Source: Diphasiastrum complanatum
Lineage: Eukaryota; Streptophyta; Lycopodiopsida; Lycopodiales; Lycopodiaceae
Reading direction: 5' to 3'
DNA length: 64,000 bases
Assembly: GCA_029204225.1 (NCBI GenBank)
Contig: CM055096.1
Coordinates: forward strand, 32,056,305 to 32,120,304
Shown in pieces: positions 10,919 through 22,821 of this stretch (position 1 is the first letter of the stretch; every line of letters begins with the position of its first letter). The position numbers and the translations under genes are program-made. The notes under the pieces were generated by a model. That model saw only the letters and a list, made by a program, of their open reading frames with translations, did not search any database and was not told the origin of the DNA.

Positions 10919-11262
10919 ATCAGGTACTAAAGGTATGGTATGTTCAATAACTGATGTCGGAATACCCTTCAGATCTTGATAATCCATGCAAAGCAATCTT
11001 GATACTTAATAAGTAACATGCGGACTGCTTGATACTGTTCAAGATTAAGTTGTGATCCAACTTGTACAATCTTTTCTGATTCTCCTGGTTTAGCAAGATT
11101 GATTGGCTGTGTCCTAGATGGACCATCGTAAACATCTTTTGAGTCTGGCACCATGAGACTGCCTTTTGCAACTTCAATCCTCGAATAATTCAGCAACATT
11201 ATTCCCAAATGAGATATCGAGAACCATAGTATGGAGGAAACCCAGCAACTAGACCTCAACAA
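10919..11262 (-). mobile_element. Gypsy linker upstream of reverse transcriptase
   Basis: The minus-strand frames carry the region just before Gypsy RT: EQYQAVRMLLIKYQDCFAW, then DLKGIP..IEH.IPLVPDA. There Gypsy similarity ends at 10919 and Copia begins. The RT that should follow is on the plus strand from 6741. Confidence 0.75.
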
Positions 11263-13440
11263 TCCGCTCTTGGATACCCGGAGCGTTTAGCCTTACCTGC
11301 CCCACCAAAGCACCCCGCTCCTCCTGCCAATTTGATGGAATCAGAATCGTACATATCAAGAAGGTACTGATCAAGAAGGTGGATCCTCAAAACAACATGC
11401 TATTTATTTGTCGCGCAACACCAAGCCTCTAGAAACTGGACCAGAGCACCGCTTGGATGCTTTGCATGTGGAGAAAATCATAGAGTGGCCCATTCTGTCA
11501 TGACTGTGGTTATGGGCATTGCTATAAAAACTGTCTAGCAAGACCGAAGCCACCACCAGCTACAACACCTGTAAATTTGATAACAATAAAGCAAAGACCA
11601 GTAGCTCAGAATAAATTAAGTGCACCCTTGATGGTGGTCACCAGAGCACAAAAGCATAAAGAACCAGTATCGGATCCAGTACCTGCTGATTCTATACCAT
11701 TGAACGATATACCAACAGCATCTAGAGTCTATCCCAATCTTCATGCAAAAAAAAGAAGATATTAGGATATGAGGCAGTGGATTAAACATCTGCAAGAAGA
11801 AGAGGAGCTTGAAGCTGCTAAAACAACAGCCAAAGTTCGTTCTTCACCATTGCAGCCACCAAGAAATTCACGTATAGATATGCATGATCAGTTGCATCAT
11901 CATGAAGAACCCTTCAGGATGACTGAACCGGAAGCGCCGCAAACAGAACTGCTCATGAATATTTTGTCTAGCAAGATCAATATTTCATTAGGAGAGTTCC
12001 TGAAGTTGGTGCCAAAAGCAAAAGAAGTCTTAGCGCAAAAGTTAGCTCAAGTAGAACCAGAAGTTCATCAGGATTCATTTTTTTGTGTTGAATTTGAAGA
12101 ATCTAATGAAGTACTCCATGTTGGAGCCGCTTGGGAAAGTGAACAAAAAAATATCACTCTACCGATACAACATAGACAATTTCCTAAGAAAGTAGCAGTG
12201 ATAGATGGCGGTTCAGGATTTAACCTGATTTCTATAAAGCTATGTGAAAAATGGGGCCTTACAAAGATCAAGCCTGTGACTTTTGCCATTAAGCTAGCTG
12301 ATCAAACGATAGTTCGTCCACTAGGAATGGTTGAAGATATACCTGTCAGAATTGCGAGAGTACAGTTCGTCATTACTTTCGTAGTAATGGAATTACCAGA
12401 AGCGCCAAATGTCTACCAAGTTCTATTGGGACGTCCATGGTTATGAGTTGCGCAAGTAATTCATAATTGGGGTACCGGGAAAATCACTTTTGAAAATCGT
12501 GAACGTGCAGTCAAAGTTGATCCTACAACTTGGACTATCAAACCAGTGGTTCAAAAAGAGGATGATGATTCATCAACAACGGATCATACTTGTAACCGTC
12601 TAGAGAAAAATTTGGGAGTTCATTACGATTCTCAAATAGATACTATCAACTAGAATAAAGCACTTGCAATGATTGATTGTACAACAAGATATATGTGTCA
12701 ACAAGATAATCAGTCAGATTTGAGTGAGATTTCTTTATTGGATCGAACTTTGGATACACCGATCATGTTTCCCTTTAATGTGCTGAATGTAGCCTGGATA
12801 TCAACGGAACCTATACCAGATCTGATTGAAGAGGATCTCATACCTGTGAGCCATGCCTTGACTTATGATGGCAATGCAGAACTTACGGATGAGCAGATTC
12901 TCAATCATATGGATCCAACCAGATTTGGAGTGCGTAATGTTCCTGATGAACCAACAATAAAACCGCCTAAAGCAGTTATATTAAAGGAAGACAGGATCAC
13001 AGGATCAATGACGAAGAAACAAGCCAAGCAACATTATAATATGGTCCTGAAATGGGAAAATCCTCCTCAAAAGATTGATTCAACGAATGTGCCACCCTTA
13101 CTGAATAAAGGCAAAGGGAAAGTCGAGGATGATTCTACAAGTCAAATTTCTAGCAAGACATCATTGTCTAGGAAGCCTTCACCTTCGAGGAAGAGTTTAT
13201 CTTCTCGAAAGTCATCACCTCCACGATCAATTCCTGCTAAGAAGGCTAAGCGAAGATCCAAGACAAGTCCTTTCGAAAAGGAACAAGAGATGTAGTCCAG
13301 CATGATATGCCCGAGTATTTTAAATGGTATACATTGGATGATGTGGTTATTATGTTACCTAAAGCACAACGTGAACCTGAAGAACAGGCGAATTACACAA
13401 ATGGCATACACTGATTTCCATTCGTTTTTTCAATTAAGGA
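11263..13440 (+). mobile_element. Gypsy gag C-terminus, protease and linker (inverted block)
   Basis: Plus strand. Zinc-binding cysteines lie near 11455-11540 (CFACGEN, then CHDCGYGHCYKNC). Frames at 11577-11765 and 11769-12446 follow; the second ends in a retropepsin fold with VIDGGSGFNLIS, LADQ, and VLLGRPWL. The active site reads D-G-G where D-S/T-G is usual. The frame 12669-13295 is linker with an SRKPSPSRKS-type basic tail. Gag lies beside it on the opposite strand, so this block appears flipped within the element. Confidence 0.75.
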
Positions 13441-14283
13441 CACTCATTCACTGTGTGATTTCTTGTACAAATAGAACACCAGACATTTTCCCTGGTAGGA
13501 AAAGTCTTCGCAAACTTCTCAAGTTTCTTGTTTGCTTTTCCGTGGAAATCTTCCAATGCTTTGATCTTCTCATCAAACTGCGACTACAGCTTTTCCATTT
13601 GTTTCTACTGGTTCTTCCGAGTTTCTCGAACTCATTGAGCATCATTTCTATAGTAGCGTTGGCATTCATGGATGCAATAGTGGTGGATGTCGTAGTAGTC
13701 TGCCCTGTTGTATAAGGCAAAATACTGATATTCGTCTCATCATCTGAATCTTCATTCTCCTCCCGAATTGCATCGTCCATAGCATTTTGCAAGAGTGCAT
13801 ACTCATTATGGCATTTCAACTCACGTCTGATTCGTTTAGGTAAACCTAACAAAAATCATATAATCATGGCATTTTTGTTAATCAGCTCAGGTTTGCACTC
13901 AGATCTGAGGCGTTTCCCCCATTCAATGTAATCTCGAACCATTTCTGCTTTTCCATTTTAATTTTACTTAAAAGTAGGAAAGGGTCTTAAACTTCCGAGG
14001 TTTGAATCGCGTGATAAGGGCTCTTTTAATAACCTCCCAATCTGTATGCCCAGTTTCATCTTGATTATATTATCAATCTTGTGTTGTGCTTGTTAAGGCC
14101 ATAGGAAACAACTTAAGTTTATCTTGAGGAAAAATTTTGCCATAGACTTCACAAGATTAAGCATAGATCTGAAGAAATCTAACTGGATCTGCTAATCTAT
14201 TGTATTTGAGTAGATCCAAACGAGGTGCTCTTCTAACAATAATTGGATTGACTTCCTGAGGAGCAGCTCCAGGGGCAACCATC
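13441..14283 (-). mobile_element. Gypsy gag (retrotransposon gag domain)
   Basis: On the minus strand from an ATG at 14283: APRLDLLKYN, F-QIYA, W..IKRALITRFKPRKF are typical of Retrotrans_gag. The frame 13852-13448 follows. It ends, in another frame, in a zinc knuckle C-S-I-C-T-R-N-H-T-V-N-E-C near 13470-13440. Stops at several places show decay. The protein continues on the opposite strand at 11263. Confidence 0.75.
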
Positions 14284-15474
14284 TTTACAAATTCAGATCA
14301 AGCAGACAATGAGATTGGATCTAGATTTTTCAATCAAAACTATCTCAGATCAGATCTGCATGATCTATTCTACTTTTCAATAATCTGTTTCTATATCGTA
14401 AAAAAGATTTCGAATTTCGATCAATTAATACTACTCAAAAATGATAAATTTCTCAGAACTCAAATCAGAATATATCAGATTTGACCCAAATTTTGACAGA
14501 GACTTGATTTGGAAAATCAGAACCTAAAAATAATATTGGCGAAGGTTGGCCCGGCGAAGGTTCGATAGTGCTATTTTGGAAAAAAAAAAACTCTCTGATC
14601 AACTTTTTTGACAATTTCTGAAAAAATAACGTTCGTCGAACTCTCAGATGCAAGATCTAACACTGATAAAACTATGGAAAATCGGATGAAGGTTTCTGAC
14701 ACAAGAAAATACAGTTTCTGTAGTTTGGCGAGGGTAAAAATCAAGATTTTCTATGATCTGGACAAGAAGAATCTTCACCGAACTCAAAAATAGTATTTTA
14801 CTATAAATAGAATGTTTTGGAAGCTCGACGAAGGTTTTGGCGAAGGTTTAAGAGTAATACTGGTATTTTTGCAAAAAAAATGACTTTTTGGACAAAAAAT
14901 GACAATATGACACTAATCTTCTGAAAACCCTTTTATTTTTGGTATTATTCTTCGTCGACCTGGCAGTAGATAGATCTAAATCACACCTATGCATAGTAAA
15001 TCGAGCAAAGGTTCTTTATCTGTATTTTTAGGGTTTGATTTTTTGGTGTTTTTTGACGGTTTTTCTGACGTTTCTGAAAATCTGCTGGGAATTAATCTTC
15101 ACCCTTCAAACTAAAGGTTTTGTGATCAAAATCGAAGGTGTCTACATCTCGGCAAAAGTTTCCAGATAGAGGACAAAAAGTTATCAGCTCTGATGATGAT
15201 TTTTGCCTCTTTTTGACCAAAATCTGGCAGATTTGACGATTTTTGTTGTTTTTTCTGATATCTCAGATCCAATTGGATCTTAAGATTGGTGATCTGAATA
15301 GCTTTCCATGTTCTACAATCAGATTAGATTTCAAACAAGCAAATCCACTCAAATCAAGCAAAATCACTCCCAAACTAATCCTAAATGCAGATCTAACACT
15401 ATTCATGCCACGACAAGATGCCTAATGCAAGCTAACCATCCAACAATCATGCTGCAAACTGGAAAATTGGCGTA
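14284..15474 (-). other. Gypsy leader region, GCGAAGGTT-rich
   Basis: Non-coding stretch between the primer-binding site and gag of the minus-strand Gypsy. GCGAAGGTT-type motifs (near 14538, 14552, 14827, 14838) recall the spacer at 8.2-8.5 kb. Frames of 60-63 codons here show no domain. Confidence 0.5.
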
Positions 15475-16130
15475 GCTCCCCAGTGACGGTGGCAAAATTG
15501 TAGTGGGTTCCTTTCCTTGCCTAACTTGAATCCAAGATCTAGTCAATCTAGCATCAAAGAGACAAAGTTAGTTGTCACGCGTAGATTTGTTCCCATGAGA
15601 GCGATAATATAGTTCAGATTTCATGGAAGATCCACATCTAACTCTAACATCCGTTAACCCTAAACATTAACACTACATCCATTAACACTATGATCCATTA
15701 ACACTATGTATCCACAACAAAGATAGCTTACTCTTTCTCTCTCCCTTTCTCTCTCATAAAAAGTATAATAACATACAATTCCAATAACAATCAGATCCAA
15801 CAATTAGCAAAATCCAAAGAAATCATGAGAGATGGAGGAAAAGTGATAGAGATCAAGGACATTCATCAATCAATTTTTGAAGAGAACCAATCTGCTTTAT
15901 CGAAATGAGGAAATGAACATGTGTAGGAACTTGAGTTGGTCCCTTTTTATAGTAGAGAGGAGGACCCTGGCCTCTGAATCCTATTGGTTCATTTCTGCCT
16001 CATTGGAGGGAAACCCAACTTTATTCACTAACTTGACATTTAGGCCCTACGACATTAAAAGTCCCGCAAAAAAGGCCTAATGTCCTTTTATTGACTGACT
16101 TTCATTTTTAAGGTAGAAGCATCATGATGT
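15475..16130 (-). repeat. Gypsy 5' LTR and primer-binding-like site
   Basis: The minus strand at 15496-15475 reads TTTTGCCACCGTCACTGGGGAG, resembling the TGGCGCCGTTGCCGGGGAG signature next to many plant Gypsy LTRs. The LTR runs from about 15499 to roughly 16130 and resembles 4900-5470. The inner edge is supported by the site; the outer edge is approximate. Confidence 0.6.
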
Positions 16131-18000
16131 TTGTTGTTATTGGTGGAGATAGACCTGTGATCTACATTGGGCATTGGAGAGTGGTCTGTGAGAGAACGAG
16201 GGGACCTCCTACTCTATATTTAAACAAGCAGCTTAATTTTTTAAAACTTTTTGAATATGATTAGAGCTTCCATCCCTCAAATCCTCTCTATTATTATGAT
16301 CAAAATCTCAAGGCCACAATTGCGAGAGGGTTGAGTGTCTTCCTGCTATAAATACTTTTATTCCCACACAACTCAAGAGAAAGAGCAAGATTATAAGGAT
16401 CATTTTTCTAGTGAAGATTTCATTCCCTTTGCTTTGGAAACGTATGGATGTCTTTCACAAAAACTTTAATGATTTTTTGTGCTTATGTATAGAGCTTATT
16501 GTGAAACGTTAGGGCTGAATTTGCAAGAGCAGTTGTTTCAAAGCTTCCTGCATTACCTATTGATGACACTAATCTAGTTAGTGACTTATATCAAGCACTA
16601 TTCTGCTATCTCAGAATGATCTATGTTAGCTTAATTATTTTTTGCCATTCGGAATTATCATTCTATACTTTCATCTTTTTGTGCATTGATAGGCTTTCCC
16701 ATCTTTCAATAATGAAAGCGAGAGATTTATTAATTTTAATTCTTCCATCCATTCCTTGTTATGATTAGCGAGAGCAAAGTTTTTTTTCTTTATTGTGTTG
16801 TGCCTATCTATGTACATTGCCTTAATATAACTCCGCTTCTTGTGTTGGCATCAATTGTACCACATTGGTCTACTTTCTCGATGTAAGCACCCTTAAAATC
16901 CATGCAACTATCCAAATGCAAGAATATGAACCTTTTATATCCTCTATTGATAATAAGAGAATAAGATATTTTTTTAGAATTCTCATTCCACAAGATTGAA
17001 TGAGCTCTTTCATTGTATAACATGAAAAAAACAACTTGCAACACTACCTTGAATGCCTAAGTGTGATCGATTGTATTCTCTTGCTTGACAAGATTCTTCC
17101 ATTATAATCAAAAGCTAAAAAGAGTAATCCTTCACTATATATATTCACCCTCATCTTTACAAGAGATTAACCCATATTGATAATGTGATGGGTCTAGCCA
17201 AATTTGAACTTGTTTTTGAAACATTTATAGAGAGGGTTATAGAGAGGCATATGTAGAGGGTTATAAAGAGGTCTATAAAGAGGGTCAAGGTGGTAAGAGG
17301 CATTCCATGACACTCTGCTAACCGAGGGTAATACCGAGATTGATGGAAAAAAAAAAAAAGGGCCCCTTTGTATAAACCACGGTATAAAACAGAATATAAA
17401 TGGATCTCCCTTTCGAAATTTGTTACCTATCAACACATTCAATTCCATTTTCTATCAACATTGGTTGCCATATGCACAAGTGAATAAAGAAATTTATGTA
17501 TCACAAAAAAATGATGACCACAAATTGTGTACTCACATAAGTCGACTTCTTGTTTGATGTCAACTAGTCAATCAACAAAGTGTAATCGCATCTGTGAGCA
17601 ATATGATTAAAATTACAATGAGTTAAAATACATCGTACTGTCTCACTTATTCATTTGGTGGTTCATCGTTATCATTTGCCGCATCATCATGCGACAAATC
17701 CACCAAACCAAATGAGTCTATCTCTAATTCTACCCAAATATCTCCTATAACCTCATCATTAATAAGCTAATCTTCAAAAGCTAATGGCGACGGTGACAAC
17801 GAGTGAGATCGAGAAGGTGTGTCATGTGTCGTCGATCCATCCGATGATGATGCATCACGCTCAACATCATCATTAGCTTGTGAAGCTTGCATATGATCAT
17901 CCTCCGAAAATGTGTCATCGAATCCATCATCATGATCTTGTTCATGAGGTGCATCAGTTGGCAGCGCCACATGTCCTCCACGACATCTGTAGCGCAGGCA
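16131..18000. other. No recognised gene
   Basis: AT-rich sequence with no convincing coding frame. Six loosely repeated TATAGAGAGGGT units lie at 17222-17290. A minus-strand frame covering 17640-17990 is acidic and serine-rich but has no domain I recognise. Confidence 0.5.
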
Positions 18001-18560
18001 TCCCAAAGGGAGCCGGGAACCACGACTTAGCTTCCCAGCCTTCAACTCTTGCCATCCAAACCCACTTGACATACAAGCAGCCAACTCGCCAACAACGATC
18101 AGACTTAACCAACTTGAAGTTCCGAAAACCAACATTGAGATCCAACCTGGCGCCATGCTAGATCGGGGGTCCCGATGTGGGTGACTTCCCTCCAAGCAAG
18201 CCGCCCGACATACATCAAACTTAACCAACTCGAAGCTTCGTTACAAACGAGTAACATCCATTCCAAGCAAGCGTTCTGACTTACATCAGACTTAACCAAC
18301 TGAAAGCTTCGTCACGAGTGCTGGAAGCCAACCTGGCGCCACGCCAGACTGGACAGCCATAAACAGGTAACATCCACCCAAGCAAGCCATCCAACTCAGC
18401 CGACAGGTTAGAGCCCGTTCCCCAAGAGCTTAACCCATTCACATTCATGCAAGGAACACTCAGAACCACAAGCCGCGACAGATATGGAAACAACCAGTTC
18501 CTGGACCAAATGGTCCCGACAGCATACCACTGGCGCCAGGGACCGAATGGTCCCGACGGC
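18001..18560. repeat. GC-richer block with partial tandem repeats
   Basis: Composition shifts to GC-rich. A unit of about 72 bp (TCCAAGCAAGC ... CTTAACCAACT.GAAGCTTCG) is seen twice at 18191-18262 and 18263-18334, with a third, weaker copy of the CTTAACCAACTTGAAG part at 18104. No coding capacity is supported. Confidence 0.55.
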
Positions 18561-18599
18561 ATACCGCTGGCGTCCCGGGATACGACCCTCAGCTATGTG

Positions 18600-18915
18600 C
18601 CAAGTTAAAAATTTTGAAAGCGGCCTTACAACTGGCGCTTTTACAGAACACTGAAACCCAGAAGGTAATCAGAGTCAATTTGAGAAAAATCCCACTTTAT
18701 TGATAAATCTGAGAAGGTTACATTTCAAGTGTGTGACCGACCCTAGTCTCTGGGGCGCTAGCATGCCAAGGCGAGAGCCATGACAACATTCCAGCAAGGG
18801 AGGCTGAGACTTGGTTGGAGCTCGTCCTGAGTCGCAACCCGCACTCCCCTATAGTATTGGTGTGATTCGGCACCCCCCCTCATACCAAGCACTCTACCCA
18901 AGCTGGTAAAGCACG
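18600..18915 (-). mobile_element. Possible tRNA-derived SINE
   Basis: On the minus strand a tRNA-like head starts near 18912: an A-box-like TACCAGCTTGGGTAGAG (18909-18893) and a B-box-like GGTGCCGAATCACACC (18874-18859), with box starts 35 bases apart. About 250 bp of unrelated body follow. The boxes diverge from consensus and the 3' end was not found, so this is tentative. Confidence 0.35.
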
Positions 18916-19371
18916 TTTTTCTCTCTCTAGGATTTTCTCTTTCTAGAAAGTCATTTTCTCTCTCTAGATTTTATTGATCCCCAGGCTTCCTTTAATCATG
19001 CCTAGATCGTGTGAGGTGATTGGACATCGATCTGAGCTCTCTGGACTCCGCTAGAACCGATCAAAGATTTTCAGCCATAGAAACTTGGCGCCGGCTGGAT
19101 TCTGGTCACAGTGGCACCGGGAGCAGCAGGGGCGCTGCTGGCGCCGGGGACATAGCTGGCGCCGATGGCGCCGGAAGTAAAGCTCGTAAAGGTAGCTTTA
19201 CAACAACAACTCTATCTTAGAAAATTCTTTTACTTCGAGGAGCAACTTGAATCACGTACCACCATCTGGGATCTGAATGATCGGGGTGAAAGACCACCTG
19301 TAATTGATTGATGTTACCATAAATGTTGATTCGTAGTTAGTATCCATAGCTATGTTACAGTTGCTTGGGTA
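18916..19371 (+). other. Short GGCGCC-rich ORF and flanks, unassigned
   Basis: A 66-codon plus frame (19020-19220) is rich in Gly, Ala and Ser. It holds five GGCGCC hexamers within about 80 bp (19086-19173). The composition differs sharply from its neighbours. No domain; may be chance coding within an imported GC-rich piece. Confidence 0.3.
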
Positions 19372-19815
19372 TTACACACAATATACATTTTGCAATATAC
19401 TGAAAATCGATTGATTGACAGCAAAAGAGCATAGACATCTTGAAGACATAGAAGAAATGTACTTGCTCACATTGTTGAGGAAAAATAAATGTATCACTTT
19501 GATCTGTCCAAAGCTTGGTAGAGTCAATGGAAAAATAACCATTCTCATCTTTCCTGACAGTTGCATTGGGACCATTGCAAATAACTTAGAACCATTTGAC
19601 ATCAAATATGAAAAAGCTGAATTGCCTAAATCCAACTTCGAGGATGTCATTGATTGTCCCACAATAATCAAGTTGAGAAGAGAGTAATTAATTGGTGTCC
19701 ATCGTGCTTGCTCGACTCTCTTGGGTAGAATTTGCCATGACTCCACATTTGTACGTGTTTCTATGTTTGTCAATGCCCTTCGTACGAAAGTGTCGTCCAT
19801 GCGTCCATAATGCAT
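19372..19815 (-). other. Unassigned 147-codon minus-strand frame
   Basis: The longest open frame in this part, ATG to stop, without a domain I recognise. A conserved plant transposase or host fragment cannot be excluded. Low confidence that it is translated. Confidence 0.2.
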
Positions 19816-19952
19816 TGTATTTTTTGTACTAAATAAAATAGAACTAAATGTGTTAGGGATACAACAAACATGTACAAAATTGCACGTACAAATGTTTTAA
19901 TTAACATGTGAATGATGATCATCATAGCTTACATGTAAATCGCACCCCCTTG

Positions 19953-19957
<5 letters not shown>

Positions 19958-20036
<79 letters not shown>
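19958..20036 (+). repeat. CT microsatellite (about 39 units)
   Basis: Uninterrupted CT dinucleotide run. Serine-leucine frames across it are artefacts. Confidence 0.98.
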
Positions 20037-20038
<2 letters not shown>

Positions 20039-20039
<1 letters not shown>

Positions 20040-21270
20040 ACTTCCTGGTTGTTTGCCAAAGCTTCTCTAAGGGCATCACGCAGCCAAGCAAGCATCATGT
20101 CCTTGGGTAGAAGGGCGAGGTCAGGTGGATATGGTTGTCTTCTATGCCCTCTCCTGAAGGTGGCTCGAGCAGTTTGTCTACGAGCCTTGGCCTCTTCATA
20201 TAGTGAAATCCACTTTTGTATTTCCTTGCTATTAAGAATGCAAAACTTATTACCTTCTCCCTAAAGGACTCACTCATTCTCATGATCGCTCCTTTTCCTT
20301 GAGGAACTTTCCCAACAACACGCTCATCATCCTTCTTATCCCAAAGACAAGAAATAGAAGGATCGCTATGAGCAAGGAACTATGTGATGTAAACCATGGA
20401 CACTTGCACTAGCCATCCTTCCGCCATGATACCCTCAGACCTTGCTCTTTGTCTTACAAAGCCTTTCAATGTTTATATAAATTGTTCCAAGACAAACATC
20501 TAACGGCTATGGACAGTGCCTGAATTAAAAAAATGGATCAATGTTAGTGAGAGAACATGGGAATTACCACAATAGCAATAGTCTAGGATGGACTAAGAAT
20601 AGGCAATTGATGCAAGTAGATGATGTAACTACAAAGGCCACCTCATCTACCAAATGCATTATGAGATAGATTTGAATGGTGAGAATGGATGTGGATGTGA
20701 ATGCGAATCATCATCCTACACAATACATGAAGTGCAACAGCAGTCAAGAACAACGAAATATTCTCTCCAATCGTGAAGACCACCAAATGATAAGGGTGCA
20801 TGCACTCATGTTTTTTAGCAATACAAAGTGCTTTGCAAATCAGAACTCGCCAAAGAACCGACTTTGAGCCGCACTAATAATGACTCTCTCTCATTCTATC
20901 CATACATGCGAACGTGTGATATAGTAATACATCACTCTCGTCGTAGTGTAAGTGCATACTTACATCGTGTACATGGGCATGGTATTCTCTAGTATAGTCA
21001 TGCCTCTGATCCAATATGTGATGGTCCTGCCTCATCATCTGAAGGCTAAGAACGTGAACTCGCCATTTGCATTGGTGCACCTTGACGGTTGACAATGGAT
21101 GGAGCACAATATTAGAGATGATCAGCAATACATAAAACAAACTAATTGAATACACTGAGACGAATACAAGACACGTTTATAATTACTAATTTTGAGTCTA
21201 GTGCAACTAGTCTCTTGAATTTTCTTCTAAAAGATAAATTAAATGAAATTTTTTGACAAACAATACTGTT
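20039..21270. other. No clear gene; possible decayed coding remnant
   Basis: On the minus strand, 20430-20095 reads as an almost open frame with one stop, of ordinary protein composition (acidic and basic mixed, PSGEG near its end). I do not recognise it. The rest to 21270 holds nothing I can support. Confidence 0.25.
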
Positions 21271-21274
21271 CAAC

Positions 21275-21728
21275 CTAGCTTAGTTGTATGGCACTTACTT
21301 GGCTAAGAGTAAAGAACTTCCTTCTAAGAAGTAATCTCATGGTTACATCGTGAGTCTCATAAAGACTTGATAACAAGTCCAGTGCTTCCTTAGAGATTTT
21401 GCACATGGTAACATGAGATATTCGGGAGTCAGCTAGATTGAGTGTGATGCATGCTAGGGCCTTTTGGTCTTTGATCCTCCAGGCCTTTGCTTGATCACCA
21501 TCTTCTGGTTTCAGGTCTGCACCTTTTACTACATCCCAAAGATCTCTATCTATCAACATCATTCTAAGTTTTAACTTCCAGATGTAGAAGTTAGAACCAC
21601 TGAACTTGTCAATGACTCTAGCTTCACTAAGTGATGAAGATGAAGAGCTACCTATATGAGACATGATAACAGTATACAAATAGAACAAACTTAATCTCTC
21701 GGTTTATTTGAACTAAGCTCTGATACCA
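21275..21728 (-). mobile_element. Copia-1 family gag start with primer-binding site
   Basis: The minus-strand primer-binding site TGGTATCAGAGC is exact at 21728-21717. It is followed by a gag of up to 137 codons (21688-21275; the family start ATG is at 21664) nearly identical in its first 90 residues to the one at 6090. It contains KLKLRM and DLWDVVKG and continues about 40 residues further (SKEALDLLSSLYETH). The element is cut at 21275. Confidence 0.85.
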
Positions 21729-21731
21729 ATC

Positions 21732-22118
21732 TGATGGGGGCAAGGGAGATAGAAGAACGTGAATGGAGAAGAGAGCAAGAATATTGCGGAACCACTCTCC
21801 TGTCTGTGATAAGACCGGCTTTACTTTGAGAATCCATCTAGAACTTTAGTCTGTCGATTGTATCGATGACGTTAAGAGAGAGATATCGTACTATGCTACA
21901 ATTGGAAATCAATTCTCTAATACTGAAATTGATGCTATGAACTAAAGAATATGATATCAATTTAATATCGTGAAAGATATCAAGTATTAGAGCTCTAGTA
22001 TAACAGATCACTCTGATAGCATATGAAAGAATACGCTCTAATATCATGTTGGAAAGAGGTGCTGAGATGAGAGAAAACAATTTGACAAAATCGAAGTAGC
22101 GGAATGAACCTTCTTTCT
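21732..22118 (-). repeat. LTR of the 21.3-21.7 kb Copia fragment
   Basis: Adjoins the primer-binding site. On the minus strand its end (CTCTCTTCTCC ... CCCTTGCCCCCATCA) matches the end of the LTR at 5507-6021. The outer edge is not defined. Confidence 0.5.
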
Positions 22119-22119
22119 T

Positions 22120-22707
22120 GTGCATGACTTTGCCTATCAAATTGAACAAAAATCATCTCAACCCGATCCACAACAAGAACATACCTTGGCAGCTGAAGCA
22201 CCTTCAATAAGGCATATGATCACTCCAAATGTGCCTAGCAAGGACCTGTTGATCTCTGAAGAGTTTGCCAAGACGTTTCAACCCAAGGAGCGAGGCAGAT
22301 ACATTCTTTTGAACCTTGATGTTTGCCAAACCCATAAAAAAGCAGTCAATCTCCTTGATCCACAACCAGCATGGTGCCATCAACTGTTTATGCAAAGCAA
22401 AGTCTTAATGGCACAATATCTGGGTGCACCAGTCTATAATAATATGCGTATCAATCCATATTACTATTCGATAGATCACCGAGAGCTGTTTGCTGCCATG
22501 AAGGTTAAAAACAAGATTTATTGGCCCAAGTTGGCAGGTGTGAATATCAGCAACTCGGCTGACGACATGATCACAAATTGTCGCATCTTCTACCAACAAC
22601 ACCATGGCAACCCCGATCGTAACGTTCAATATTTTGCGGATAACTATGGCCTGGTGGCATTTTTGGCAGAATTAAAAGGATCGGGGACTACCATCAATTG
22701 CGAATGA
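22120..22707 (+). CDS. Unrecognised 195-residue ORF just upstream of a polypurine tract and LTR
   Basis: ATG to TGA, 195 residues. It is a soluble-looking protein with an aromatic central part (PYYYSIDHRELF, YWPKLAG). I recognise no family. A purine run AAGGAGGGGGATAA follows 114 bp later and then an LTR-like start TGTTAGCAAC. That places it at the 3' end of an LTR element, where some plant elements carry an extra ORF. It could be coding debris of another kind. Confidence 0.45.
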   Translation: MHDFAYQIEQKSSQPDPQQEHTLAAEAPSIRHMITPNVPSKDLLISEEFAKTFQPKERGRYILLNLDVCQTHKKAVNLLDPQPAWCHQLFMQSKVLMAQYLGAPVYNNMRINPYYYSIDHRELFAAMKVKNKIYWPKLAGVNISNSADDMITNCRIFYQQHHGNPDRNVQYFADNYGLVAFLAELKGSGTTINCE

Positions 22708-22821
22708 TGGAGGGGATCAACAATAAGATCTACCAAACACGCCAACAACAATCTCACCTCTAGAAAGCTCCAAAGATCCATGAAGAAAAAGCTTCAATTG
22801 GTGTGGGACCACCAATCCAAT

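Noticed and set aside
17767-18228. 153-codon minus-strand ORF
   Set aside because: Translates the GC-rich tandem repeats and has no domain; considered chance.
19908-20264. Plus-strand ORF with a long Ser-Leu run
   Set aside because: It is the CT microsatellite read as protein; the flanks have no domain.
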